Source: Allomyces macrogynus ATCC 38327 (lineage: Eukaryota > Blastocladiomycota > Blastocladiomycetes > Blastocladiales > Blastocladiaceae). Taken from it: a stretch of 18,799 nt of DNA. Position 1 is the stretch's first letter. Each line of letters begins with the position of its first letter. The notes under the pieces are model-generated. The model made no database searches. It was given only the letters and a program-made list of their open reading frames with translations, and had not been told where the DNA came from. The DNA lies in NCBI GenBank assembly GCA_000151295.1, contig GG745352.1:304802-323600 (forward strand), read 5' to 3'. The position numbers and the translations under genes are program-made. Shown here piece after piece: positions 1-9,041 of the stretch.

Positions 1-2343
1 GCCCGTGTCGCCATCGCCGGCGTGTCCGCCTCGATCGTTGCGGTATTCGGCGCGCGCCGTATCCTTGGCGTCGCCGGAGGTGTCCCCGACTCGGCGGCCG
101 CGGCTTCCGCCAGTGTGCGCCATGCCCGCGTCGCAATCGCCGGCGGCGACCCCATCTCATCGACCGGTTTCGACCGCCTCGCCCTCGGCGTCGACCCGCC
201 CGGGGTGGCCGCAGCCGCGGACGTCGACGCCCGCAGCGCCCTTGGGGTCGTCGGCAGCAGCAGTGCTGGCGGCAGCGGCGGCGGCAATGGGCCCGCCACC
301 TTCGCATCGCGCACGACCGATTTCTGCACCACCGGCGTCGGCGACGAGGTCTCGATCACGACTTGCTCGACGGCCATGCGCCGGAACGGCGGCGCGCGCA
401 GCGGGAGGGGTGGGAGGGGCGGGAGTGGCGGCGGAACGTGCAGTGCCGGTGGAAGTGGAGGTGAGGCAGGTGCGGGAGCGGTCGGAAGCGGAATCGCGCC
501 GGCTGGGAGCGGCGACGGCATGAGGAGTGTGCGCAGGGTCAGTGCCGTTGCCGGTGCTGCGGTCGTCGATGATGCGGCGGGTACTGGAGTCGCGGGAATG
601 GGTGCGGGCGCGGCGGGTGCGGTGGAGAGGACGGAGAGCGCGGGTGCGGATGCGGGTGGGGGAGAGGGTGTTCGGGATGGGGTTGGTGATGGTGCGGGTG
701 CCACCGATGGAGCGGGTGATGGTGCCGGGGTCGGTGCATCCGCTGGTCCCGGTGCAGGTGCTGCCGAATCTGCACCATGAGCGGGTGCAGAAAGCGGAGC
801 CGGTGCGGAACTCGCGGCCGGCAGCGATGGCCTTGGGTCCAGCGTAAAGCAGACGGCCGACGAGAGCATCGACGATGCCGGCGACGGCGTTCGCGCGGGC
901 GGCGGCGGTGGCCGCCCGAGCAACCTCCACCTCGGAATGCGCACAATCAGCCGCGGCTCCTCATTCCTCGTTCCCCGCCGTGCGGGCGCCTCCACCGGGC
1001 ACGGCGACATGGACGAACTGCCGTTGAGCCGCGGAAACGGTGGCGGCGGGCGCTCGTGCGCGCGGCGGCGCCACATGCCGGACAACGACGCGTCGCTGTC
1101 GTCGTCCGAGTCTGATTCGGAGTCGATGTCCATGGGTTCGACGGAACGCAATCGCGACAACGACGCCGTTGCGCCCGCGAGGCTGCTGCCGGGGAAGATC
1201 AAGTGCGGGTTGCACGAGGGCGATCGCGGCGAGTCGGACGAGGAGGACGGCGGGAAGAGCAGGTCGTCGGTTGGCGTCGGAATGGTCGGGGGGCACGGCA
1301 GCATCACGTTGGCGCCGCGAATCGGGTTGGCCGCGGGCGGGGGCAATGGCACGTCCGGTAGCGGCGACATGACCGGGTCGAGTTGAATCTAGAAAGAGCG
1401 GATCATGCAGTGGTCAGAAGCGGTAGGCATCACGGCGCAATCATGGCAAGCGAAGTATTGCACGGTCGGTATAGGTACCCCGGATTCCTGGACCCACAGC
1501 GTGTAACCGGCCGGATCGCCGCGGTAGGCCGCCTGGATCTATGGGCCAAGCAGCGCCCGTGCGTGAGCGAGCGAGCACGAGGACCCAACGGGCGCGCGAA
1601 CGAGCGAGCGGTACCTTGGTGAGCATTATCTGCTTTTCCTGCCTGAGTTGACCAATTTCTCGTGCCTATGCCAACAAACACGAATCTTGAGCCGACTTGT
1701 CCACAGAAAATACCCAGGAAACAAGACCCGTACATGCGCACAGCACGAAATCTCGGGTGCGTGCGGCGTAAACGCGCTGATGCTGTCGATTCCAGCGAGC
1801 ACTTGGCTCGGATTGGCCCGAAACAGGTGCACGAGGTGTCCAGTGGGCGCGAGGGCCGGAGAACAGGCATCGTAGCCTTGGCGCGCGCTGTCCGTGGTCG
1901 TGCGCGGGGGTGTGGGCGCCGGCGACATTGGGTCGCCAAAGTCGGTATACGGGTTGAGCGATGTTGGAGCCGGTGGTGGTGGAGGTGGGGGTGGCAGAAT
2001 GGCACCTGACGGTGGGTGCGCATGCGCGCCGTCGGCCAGGACGCAGTCGGCCGGGACGCCGTCGGCCGGGACGCCATCGATGCCGTCGACGCGGTGCAGC
2101 GCATCGGTATCGAGGAAGGTTGCCAGATCCTGGTGGAGGTAGAAGCGAGGGGTCCGCGCGGCTCAGCAAACTGGCGCAGAATGGCGCGAAATGGGTGCCG
2201 TTCGCGCGCGCGATGTGTGGTCATGGCGAGCATACGAGCGGAGCAGGCACCTCAAGGGCGGAAACGGCATCGGCGGCGAGGACGGCGGGCCACGGCGCCG
2301 TCGTGGCCAGACTGGCAATGTCGACGTTGGCGAGGTTGAGCAT
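1..2343 (-). CDS. Pro/Ser/Ala-rich protein of unknown function, 5' part of a spliced gene (runs off left edge)
   Basis: I do not recognise the family. The minus frame from 1388 down to 3 has no stop for 462 codons and runs off the window. It reads as a Pro/Ser/Ala-rich protein with an acidic Ser/Asp block (MDIDSESDSDDDSD, near 1130-1090), a basic stretch (RLIVRIPRWRLL) and many SP/TP sites, which suggests a nuclear or scaffold protein (inference). Upstream exons can be joined without changing frame: ATG at 2343 to 2236; intron 2235-2130 (GTATGC, pyrimidine-rich acceptor); exon 2129-1734; intron 1733-1533 (GTACGG); exon 1532-1479; intron 1478-1389 (GTACCT, branch CTGAC, acceptor TTTCTAG). Exon 2 carries a PADGV-type repeat and a run of eight prolines. 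The large open frame is a direct observation. The exact splice sites and the start codon (poor Kozak context) are inferred, and the 201-nt second intron is the weakest join. The 3' end lies outside the window. Confidence 0.6.
2031..2075. repeat. 15-bp minisatellite, three tandem units
   Basis: Three head-to-tail copies of a 15-bp unit (GTCGGCCGGGACGCC-like) lie at 2031-2045, 2046-2060 and 2061-2075. The unit length is a multiple of three. On the minus strand it encodes a repeated PADGV-type pentapeptide inside exon 2 of the left-end gene, so copy-number change would keep the frame. Confidence 0.8.
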
Positions 2344-2664
2344 AGATGCGGCGAGCAGCGGGCGGGGGTGCGGCCGGCGCGGCGGAGCGGGCGCTCGTCG
2401 CGGGGATGCGGTTGCTCCACAGCATGCCGGGCCGCGCGCAGGGGCTGGCGGGGCCGTGGTCGGTCGTGGTCGTGCTGTTGGTGGTGGTGGTCGGTCGTGC
2501 AGGTCGTCTCTCTCATGGTTGCGCATTCAGCCGGACTTGCGGTGGGCACAGCCAGCGTGCGGTGGGCCGTCGCGGTGTCGGCGTGTGGGATGCCACCCCG
2601 ATCGTGTGCTCACCGCACATCATATTTTCTTGCGCCTTTTTCTTCCTCACTTTCGGCGTCGCGC
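2344..2664. other. Gap between the left-end gene and the F-box-like remnant
   Basis: This stretch holds the presumed promoter of the minus-strand gene starting at 2343. Open frames exist on both strands, but they are His/Pro/Arg-rich or Gly/Val-rich translations of skewed GC sequence with no recognisable domain. An AT-richer patch sits near 2625-2660. I see no further gene here. Confidence 0.4.
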
Positions 2665-3366
2665 TCATCGCGGCACCAAACCAGGGGTTCTATGACCAAA
2701 CCGCGCTGTCGGCGCTCGGGCGCGAGACGAGCGTTGCGCGGTCAAGCGACAAGGACGGCGAGCCAGAACCGGCCAGAACCAGCCAGAACCGCTCGCTGCC
2801 GAAATGGAAACTTCAACGCGTATTTGTGCATTGTGCAGGCAATGGTGATGGTGATGGTGATGGTGCTCAAGAGGAGCACATGTACAAGGCCTTTCTCCAC
2901 CAGCACCACACTCAACCAGTTCCCTCTCCTCCTCCCTACCATTGTCGTCGCCCTCGGCGCGCACCGGTTTCGCGGCGTCGCACCACTCGGCACGACTGGA
3001 TCTGCTGCGACGCGGATCAGCCGCAGCGCGGCGCAGTCGCCGCCGGCGACGACGATCTGGGCGGCTTACCGAGAACCACGCGTGACCGCGCCGACGATGC
3101 CGTGCACAGGCTGCACCCCCAGCGCAAGCAGCAACGCTTGCCCACAATGACCCCACCAGCTTGACAGTAGCTGGTCTGTCCGAAAAAGTATGGCCTGTGC
3201 TGTCGGCCAGTCGGCCAGCTCGACTGCATACTTGAAACAGTCGTCGTCTTGCAATGGAGAAGGGAGCGCAGCTAGGTAACGACAGGTTTGCTGAAGCCGT
3301 GCCGTCGAGCGCACATCAAGGAACGTAAAGAGTGGAGACAGAGTGAGTTCGGGCAAGTCGGGGTCG
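2665..3366 (-). pseudogene. F-box-like gene remnant, two exons, no start codon
   Basis: The minus frame 3366-3070 reads as an F-box-like segment: DPDLPELTLSPLFTFLDVRS, then a Leu/Cys-rich helix (QQTCRYLAALPSPL) and ELADWPTAQAILF. It ends at a strong donor (CG|GTAAGC). Removing intron 3069-3002 (68 nt, branch CTGAT, acceptor CAGCAG) joins it in frame to an exon running to a stop at 2665. That exon contains an acidic REEERE stretch and a His8 run. F-box proteins are SCF ubiquitin-ligase adaptors, but only the F-box-like part is seen, with no substrate domain. No ATG lies in frame: a TGA occurs upstream near 3404, and no AG acceptor lies between it and the F-box. The 5' end is therefore missing or broken, and the palindrome at 3467 is adjacent. 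A non-AUG start or a more distant structure cannot be excluded. The part downstream of about 2960 may not be coding. Confidence 0.45.
2843..2866. repeat. (TGGTGA)n hexanucleotide repeat
   Basis: About four perfect TGGTGA units. Read on the minus strand in the frame of the second exon of the F-box-like remnant, it encodes eight consecutive histidines. Confidence 0.85.
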
Positions 3367-3466
3367 TGTGTGATGAGAAAACAGGTGCGAGTTACGTGGC
3401 CATTTCATTCCCATTTGATGTTTGATGCTCTTGGCCACATTGTCCACCAGCACCTCGGGGTGCTGC

Positions 3467-4120
3467 GATGTGCCTATTCCTTCTATTGAATGGGCTCAAT
3501 CGATCGACACTACCTCGGGAACATGAAACATATGATGAAACGTAAGTTCTGAGAAAATGAAATGAAAATACAGGCTTGATCGCCTGGGTCCTGTCAAGGC
3601 GTGCAAACCCCTCACCCCCAAACCATCAGCATCCTCACTCCCTTTTTTTCGATCGACACTGTGGACAAGCGAGACGACAAGTTCCGTAACGGAAATGTAG
3701 AAAGACATCGACGACGCCATCCCAGTATTTGGTGGACAGGTCCCGAGCGTCCCAGATGTCGAGCCAGCCCTACCTGCCATGGATGGGGTGGTGGCTGGCA
3801 CCGAGGTGCCAGAGCAGGTTGGCCCGACGTTGGGGACGCCTGGGACCTGTCCACTAAAGACTGGGATGGCGTCGTCGATGTCGTTCTGCATTTTCGTGTA
3901 CGGGAACTTGTCGTCTCGCTTGTCCACCAGTGTCGATCGAAAAAAAGGAGTGAGGATGCTGATGGTTTGGGGGTGAGGGGTTTGCACGCCTCGACAGGAC
4001 CCAGGCGATCAAGCCTGTATTTTCATTTCATTTTCTCAGAACTTACGTTTCATCATATGTTTCATGTTCCCGAGGTAGTGTCGATTGATTAAGCCATTCA
4101 ATAAAAGGAATAGGCACATC
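3467..4120. mobile_element. 654-bp near-perfect palindrome (foldback/MITE-like element)
   Basis: The sequence from 3467 (GATGTGCCTATTCC) is repeated inverted up to 4120 (GGAATAGGCACATC). The outer roughly 200 bp of each arm match with only a few mismatches and one-base indels. Similarity then declines but persists to the centre near 3793, so almost no unpaired loop remains. The motif TCGATCGACACT occurs twice in the left arm (3500 and 3649) with mirrored partners on the right, suggesting nested inverted repeats. A weaker extension (GGGGTGC at 3457 and its complement at 4123) continues outside. I see no clear target-site duplication and no transposase, so an autonomous element is excluded. It lies between the F-box remnant and the RCC1-type gene. 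A transcript across it would fold into long double-stranded RNA. Origin as a foldback transposon, MITE or inverted duplication is inference. Confidence 0.8.
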
Positions 4121-4256
4121 TTGCACCCCTCATGTTGGCTCAGGCTCGGACAACACACATCGTCCCTCGCTGTAAAGACCGTCAGGTGACAGCCCTAACA
4201 GCTCGGGCAATGAGCATTTTGTCGATGACCACTGCGCTCACAAAACTTTTGTCACC

Positions 4257-5465
4257 ATGGCCACGACAAAATGGGACACCCAGCACCGACCGCCTATAGC
4301 GACACCAGTTCTGATCACCTGGGGCGCCAACACGCATGGCCAGCTCGCGACTGGCGCAACGCTTGACGAACCGCTGCCCGTGATCACCAACTTCCCGCCC
4401 GACGCTACTCTCCCCCTTCGCACGATCCAGGGCGGCGCCAACCATACTCTTCTCGTCGATCGTGCCGGCCGCGTGTTCGCTGCGGGGTCCAACCACGACA
4501 GCCAACTTGGTACAGCCCACGATTCCGAAACAACTGCCACCTCGACATGGATTGCCCTCGCACTGTTCCCGCACCCGGTCAACCGCGTTGCCTGCGGATG
4601 GGCGCACTCGGCCGCTGTTACGGAATATGGCGATCTCTACGTATGGGGCGACAATTCGAGCGCGCAATGTGACGGTCTCCGAGCGGAAAAGCAGATGCGC
4701 ACGCCTGTGCTCGTGGATCTCGGCACGCGCGTCGTCCGCGTCGCGTGCGGCCTGCGGCATACCGCCACGATCACGGCCGCGGGCGATCTGTACATGTGGG
4801 GCGCAAACCGGCATGGCCAGTGCGGTACCGGTACCACAAGCACCGTCCAGGCGACGCCGTACCGCGTACCGACTGGTGCGCGCGTCGTTGATGTCGCGTG
4901 CGGGTCGCACCACACGATTGCGCTCCTCGAAACGGGCACCGTCGTCGCGTTTGGGCACAACAAGTTTGGTCAGCTTGGGGTCCCGATTGTCGAGCCTGGC
5001 ATCAAGCACGTTGAGTCGAGCCCACTTGTCGTGCCGCTTCCTCCTGATGCACGGCCGGAGCGCGTTTTTGCGTGCTGGACCACGTCGGCGATCGTGACGG
5101 TCGATCGCCGGTTGTTTTTATTTGGGCGCGCGCATGCTGACAGTCAGTGGACCAAGTGCGCGACTCCCACGGAAATGGACGTGGGTGGACCTGTTGACCA
5201 GTTTGTTCTCGGGTCGGAGCATTGTGTTGCCGTGGTGCGCGACCGGCTCGTGGCGTGGGGGTGGAACGAGCACGGGAATTGTGGGGTGGTGGCGCCAGCG
5301 CTCGAATTGTGGAGGGAGTCGTTGCGTGGGGCCGTTGCTGTCGAGAAACTCGATCTACCCAATGTTTTTGTCCCGACCGACGTGGCGATTCCGTCCGAGA
5401 TGGTGGGGAAGAGGGTCGTATTGATTGGCGGCGGGTATGCGCACACGATGGCTGTATTGGAGTAG
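4257..5465 (+). CDS. RCC1-repeat beta-propeller protein, ATS1/KTI13- or SERGEF-like
   Basis: A single-exon 402-residue protein. The start at 4257 has an ideal Kozak context (CACCATGG). RCC1 repeats are evident as recurring blades: ITWGANTHGQLATG (about 20-33), GGANHTLLVDRAGRVFAAGS (about 60-80), GWAHSAAVTEYGDLYVWGDN, GLRHTATITAAGDLYMWGAN, GSHHTIALLETGTVVAFGHN, and near the C-terminus LVAWGWNEHGNCG and GGGYAHTMAVLE. The length and the WGWNEHGNCG blade resemble the compact RCC1-like proteins ATS1/Kti13 (partner of Kti11/Dph3 in diphthamide and Elongator-dependent tRNA modification) and animal SERGEF. This assignment rests on recalled family features, and a generic RCC1 protein is the alternative. 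The upstream region is only 136 bp before the palindrome begins. Its stop lies 27 bp from the stop of the opposing gene. Confidence 0.9.
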   Translation: MATTKWDTQHRPPIATPVLITWGANTHGQLATGATLDEPLPVITNFPPDATLPLRTIQGGANHTLLVDRAGRVFAAGSNHDSQLGTAHDSETTATSTWIALALFPHPVNRVACGWAHSAAVTEYGDLYVWGDNSSAQCDGLRAEKQMRTPVLVDLGTRVVRVACGLRHTATITAAGDLYMWGANRHGQCGTGTTSTVQATPYRVPTGARVVDVACGSHHTIALLETGTVVAFGHNKFGQLGVPIVEPGIKHVESSPLVVPLPPDARPERVFACWTTSAIVTVDRRLFLFGRAHADSQWTKCATPTEMDVGGPVDQFVLGSEHCVAVVRDRLVAWGWNEHGNCGVVAPALELWRESLRGAVAVEKLDLPNVFVPTDVAIPSEMVGKRVVLIGGGYAHTMAVLE

Positions 5466-5492
5466 AATATGTTTACATGTTGGTAAACGACA

Positions 5493-6157
5493 TCAAGCAC
5501 GTTCGGCTGCGGGTGGAGAAGATTCAGCAGCCTTTTCCGTTGCGCCTTTGCTCGGTGAAATGGGCGCGGGAGCGGGTTTGCTGGTCCTGTCAGGTTCGTC
5601 GTCGTCGAGTTCGGCCAGTGCCGCGAGTTGCGCCTACGAAATGGCCATTTGCGTGAGCGATGCATCAGGCCGCAATCGGCACGCGTTACCACACGCACCT
5701 CGAGCTCGGGCAGTTCGTGCTCGTGCAGCTCGACCTCCTCGTCAGAATCGAGGTCGGCAAGCACGTCGTCGAGGTTCACGTCGATCCCCAAGTCGGCGAG
5801 CTATCAGTTGCGACCCACCGCGTCAAATGCACGGCCAGTCACCGTCAACTCGACCAAACACGTTGCACGTACCGCTCCTACCGGTTTCTTTGCTGCTGGT
5901 GCCGCAGCGGGTGCCTTCCTTGCGGCAGCCTTTGCCGGCGCGGCCTGGATCTGGTCGAGCGCAGCGTTCAGATCCGGGTCGTGGTCGACGGTCGGATCGT
6001 CCTCGTCATTGTCGGCGAGCAGCGTCGGGTCGAGACCGAGCGAGGCGAGCGTGTCTTGGGCGTCGCGTTGCTTGCTTGTTGTTGCCGAGTCGGTGCCGCT
6101 CAGACTCGCCCGCGAGCCAGTCAGGCTCTCGGTGACCTTCTTGAAAAAGCCGAACAT
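5493..6157 (-). CDS. Small acidic protein with two internal repeats, three exons; faint similarity to CC2D1/Lgd N-termini
   Basis: The joined model is 6157-5873, 5800-5699 and 5633-5493, giving 175 residues. Intron 1 (5872-5801, 72 nt) has donor GTACGT and acceptor CTGATAG. Intron 2 (5698-5634, 65 nt) has donor GTGCGT and acceptor TTTCGTAG. Both are phase 0, and all three exon frames join without a stop. The protein begins MFGFFKKVTESLTG. It has an Ala/Lys/Pro-rich linker and two similar acidic helices: LASLGLDPTLLADNDEDD followed by DPDLNAALDQI, and LADLGIDVNLDDVLADLD followed by ELPELEAQLAAL. Such LxxLG(I/L)D...DLxAxL patterns recall the N-terminal parts of CC2D1/Lgd-type ESCRT regulators, but no C2 or DM14 domain is present and the match is only suggestive. 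The start is chosen at the first Met of the conserved-looking N-terminus; upstream frame lacks plausible protein. It shares a 273-bp divergent promoter with the gene at 6431. Confidence 0.75.
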
Positions 6158-6430
6158 GGTCTTGCTGCAAGTCGTGGGCCGGGCGAGTGTTGCTTGGTTG
6201 CGAAAATTAGGATCTGAAGGGAAAATGGGACTGGAAGTGCTTAGAACCGCGGCAACAGCCGACCTGACAAAAAACCAATGCGTTGCAACAGACCACATGC
6301 GGCAACATGACCGCCGCGCGCGATCTCCGGCTTGACGACGAGACTTCATCCAATCGACCGTCAACACCGTCAATCACATTTGACGGCATCAACAACACGC
6401 CAACGCGACGCTCAACTATACAATAACACG
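6158..6430. promoter_or_regulatory. Candidate bidirectional promoter
   Basis: A 273-bp intergenic region separates the divergent ATGs at 6157 (-) and 6431 (+). It is less GC-rich than its neighbours and has AT-rich patches near 6200-6230 and 6410-6430 (ACTATACAATAACACG just before the + start). No specific factor site is claimed. Confidence 0.5.
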
Positions 6431-9041
6431 ATGCAACGGCAACGCGAGAGTTCGAGCAGCGACGACGACCCGCGCGCATCTAAGCGCGCACGCACCGACG
6501 CGGCTTCCCTCTCACTACATCCCGATCTCCCAAGCGCAAGCGCCAGTTCCAGCAACTCGATTGCACCAACGCTTTCCGGCACCGGATTGCAGAATGTCGG
6601 TGGCGCATCTACAAGTGCAGGCTCAAGTTCCGCGACCAAGCTCGATTGCCCGTATCACCAACGGCAGCAACAAGTGATCACGTCGAACTGCGTGCCGAGG
6701 ATACCGACGAGGACACGGATCACGACGACGGCTGGGAATCGGCGTCATCCAGCTCGTCGGGCTCTGACAGCACGCCGGGCGAGGCCGACGACCTGGACGG
6801 CCATTCCGATCACGACCACGAAGGCGCAGACAGCTGGGAATCCGCATCCGATGTGGGCTCCAGCGGTGACGCCAGCGATAACGCCAACGAGGATGACGAT
6901 GGCGACGACTCTATCGAGCTGCTCCCATCATTGCCTCGCATTTTGGACGCGGTTGACCACGTCCTTACTGCGAACGTGCCCATGTTTGCCAGTCTGCCCG
7001 CCAACTTGCAAGGCGCCATGTTGCACTACCTTGGCCGCCATATGGCGGCGCGATTTGTTGTGGAGACGATGCTTGCCATGCATCAGTACACGCTCACCGA
7101 AACGCCGCATCTGCTCTTCAACTTGATCGTGGAGATTATGCAGGAGGAAGAGCGTGACGTGTTTGACGTTTCGGACGTGCTCGAATTTGCCATGCATGCT
7201 CTCCGAACTGTGGTCACGTTTCCCGAAGTGTACGGGACTGGTTGGTTGCCCGATGATGACGAGGACAATGGGGAGGGCGATGGGGACGAGGGTTCTGGCA
7301 GTGAGGAAGAGGGCGAAGAAAGCGAAGAGAGCGAGGAAAGTGAAGAGAGCGACGGCGATTTAGATGGAACGGCGACCCCACCTGTGTGGGTGAACGAGCT
7401 GCGTCCGGACCCAACGCTACACGACCTGGGCGGCGACCCGGACTGGTACGAGTCGATTACGTCCAAGGAGTACTTGACGTCGATTCGTGGTCTGCACTCG
7501 ATGCGATTTGTGACGCGGTCGCCGCGGTGGCCCATCCAGTTTGCGGTTCCGTCTGCGACCATCCATTTTCAATGTGCCAACTCGCTTGCGCTCGGCCCTT
7601 TATTGCCTCCATTTGACGGTTTGGTCTTGCAACAGCCGTACACGGTGCGCGGCGACAAGATCTTCACGCGCACCGACCCGGATTGGTACTCGCCACGGTG
7701 CCAGAACCGCAAGGGGCACACTTGTCTGGCAACGCTCGATGATTGCCCATTGTCGATTGCCGCGCAGCACGGGTACCTGATGACCGGCAGCGAGCGCGGC
7801 GACTTGGTTATCTTTTGCAACCAGCCGCCCTCTGTCGCCACTGGACCCGCCAGCGATTCTGTGCCGAACCTCGAAATGATTGCGCTCATGGACGCCGACG
7901 ACATGTACAACTCGGTGCAAATCATCGACGGTCCCTACGGCGGTTATTACGGAATCGCCGCTCTCAATGACGGAAACGTCGAAATATACCCGCTCCCTGT
8001 GCACGACCTACCCAATGCGACCGTTCGCCCGCACGCGTCCCCCGCATCCGCCGTCCGGCGCACATGGGTTGTCAACTTTTCCGGTTGCATCAACGACGCG
8101 AAATTCTCGCCCGACCGGCAATGGCTCACGTGCGTCGGCGACCACGGCGCCGTCTGGCTCACGCACGTCAAGTGGGCTGCACCAATCGCCAACGGCCGGA
8201 TCCCGGGCCCGAAATTCGGCACGCCTATCCGCGTCGACCTGTCGCACCCGGTCCTCCTCGCTATCGCACTGCACGACGCTCCAACGAGGCACCGCCGCCT
8301 GGACGCAGCCGCAGCGATGCGCGACTTGCTGGCGCGCGTCACCTCGCAGTACGTTGCGTGGGCACCGTGCGCGACGCGTTTTGCCGTCTCGTGTGATTCG
8401 GTGCCGTACGTGCTCGTATTTGCGCTCAACAGCGGCGATAGCGATGCGGACGCGGTCGCACGGCTCGAGCATGTGATTGGTACCGCGCACCCGACGTACA
8501 CGCTTGCGTTCCACCCGCACGACCGGTCGATTCTCGCCGTGTCGAACCGGCACGGGTTCGTGCAGGTGATTGATGTCGAGGGCCACGTGCCGCTCAAGTT
8601 GCCGGAAATGCCCAAGGGATGCCCGCTCGAGGACGCAGCGGCCAAGTTGGACAAGGAGACGCTGACGGTGCTCGCCGCGTCGGCCAAGCGGTATTTGCGT
8701 GACGTGATCCAGGTCACGTACGGCAGCAAGACGGGCTGTGTGATCAATGGGTTGCAGTGGACAATCGACGGGCGGTATTTGTACATCGGTACGTGCGCTC
8801 AATTGTCGCATGATTCGCCACGTTCGTTTTCGATTTTGATTGACCTGAATTTCGGACCCGGTCTTGTATAGCAACCAACCAGCGCGTGCTCGTGTATCAG
8901 TTCAACCGCGTCCCACCGCTCTTTGACTTGGTCGCGCAACAGCTGTCGCTCCTTGGCACCGAGGCGAAGACGCTGCCGCTCATGTGTCACCGCCGGTTCC
9001 AAGAGGCGACAGTCGGAACTCAGGTCAAGTTCCGGCACTGA
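6431..9041 (+). CDS. WD40-like beta-propeller protein, copy 1 of a tandem family
   Basis: An uncharacterised family. Probable start ATG at 6431 (MQRQRESSSSDDDPRASKRA, Ser-rich with a KRAR nuclear-signal-like cluster). The main frame ends at 8788; intron 8789-8871 (83 nt, GTACGT, acceptor TATAG, phase 1) leads to a last exon ending in KFRH and TGA at 9039-9041. Order: acidic low-complexity N-terminus with long Glu/Ser runs (about 7260-7350); a helical block (DAVDHVLTANVPMFASLPAN); FVTRSPRWPIQFAVPSATIH; propeller-like blades such as NDAKFSPDRQWLTCVGDHG, QYVAWAPCATRFAVS and AFHPHDRSILAVSNRHGFVQ; and VLVYQFN at the end. The AFHP...VQVIDV blade resembles DUF2415/WD40 proteins of fungi (tentative). 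The first 57 or so codons are in a different frame from the rest. An intron 6600-6667 or 6615-6667 would join them (819 residues with the first), but the donors are weak, so a one-base shift near 6640-6650 is an alternative. Confidence 0.8.

Noticed and set aside
22..946. Long plus-strand Gly/Ala-rich and minus-strand Thr/Arg-rich or His-rich open frames
   Set aside because: They are alternative readings of the Pro/Ser/Ala coding strand. They have biased, domain-free composition, while the minus frame in the third phase is longer and protein-like.
937..1386. Plus-strand 149-residue frame ending near 1386
   Set aside because: Antisense of the acidic/Pro-rich exon of the left-end gene; no start context or domain support.
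3496..4092. The two 163-codon frames in the palindrome as protein-coding genes
   Set aside because: They are forced mirror images from the inverted repeat, lack a known domain, and no transcription signal is visible. Kept as an observation, not annotated as CDS.
4182..5009. 275-residue minus-strand frame under the RCC1 gene
   Set aside because: Antisense shadow of clear RCC1 repeats; Arg/Val-rich with no domain.
5144..5791. Minus-strand 215-residue frame extending beneath the RCC1 gene
   Set aside because: Only its first part (GIDVNLDDVLADLD) is real. It continues through a GTGCGT intron of the acidic-protein gene into antisense sequence.
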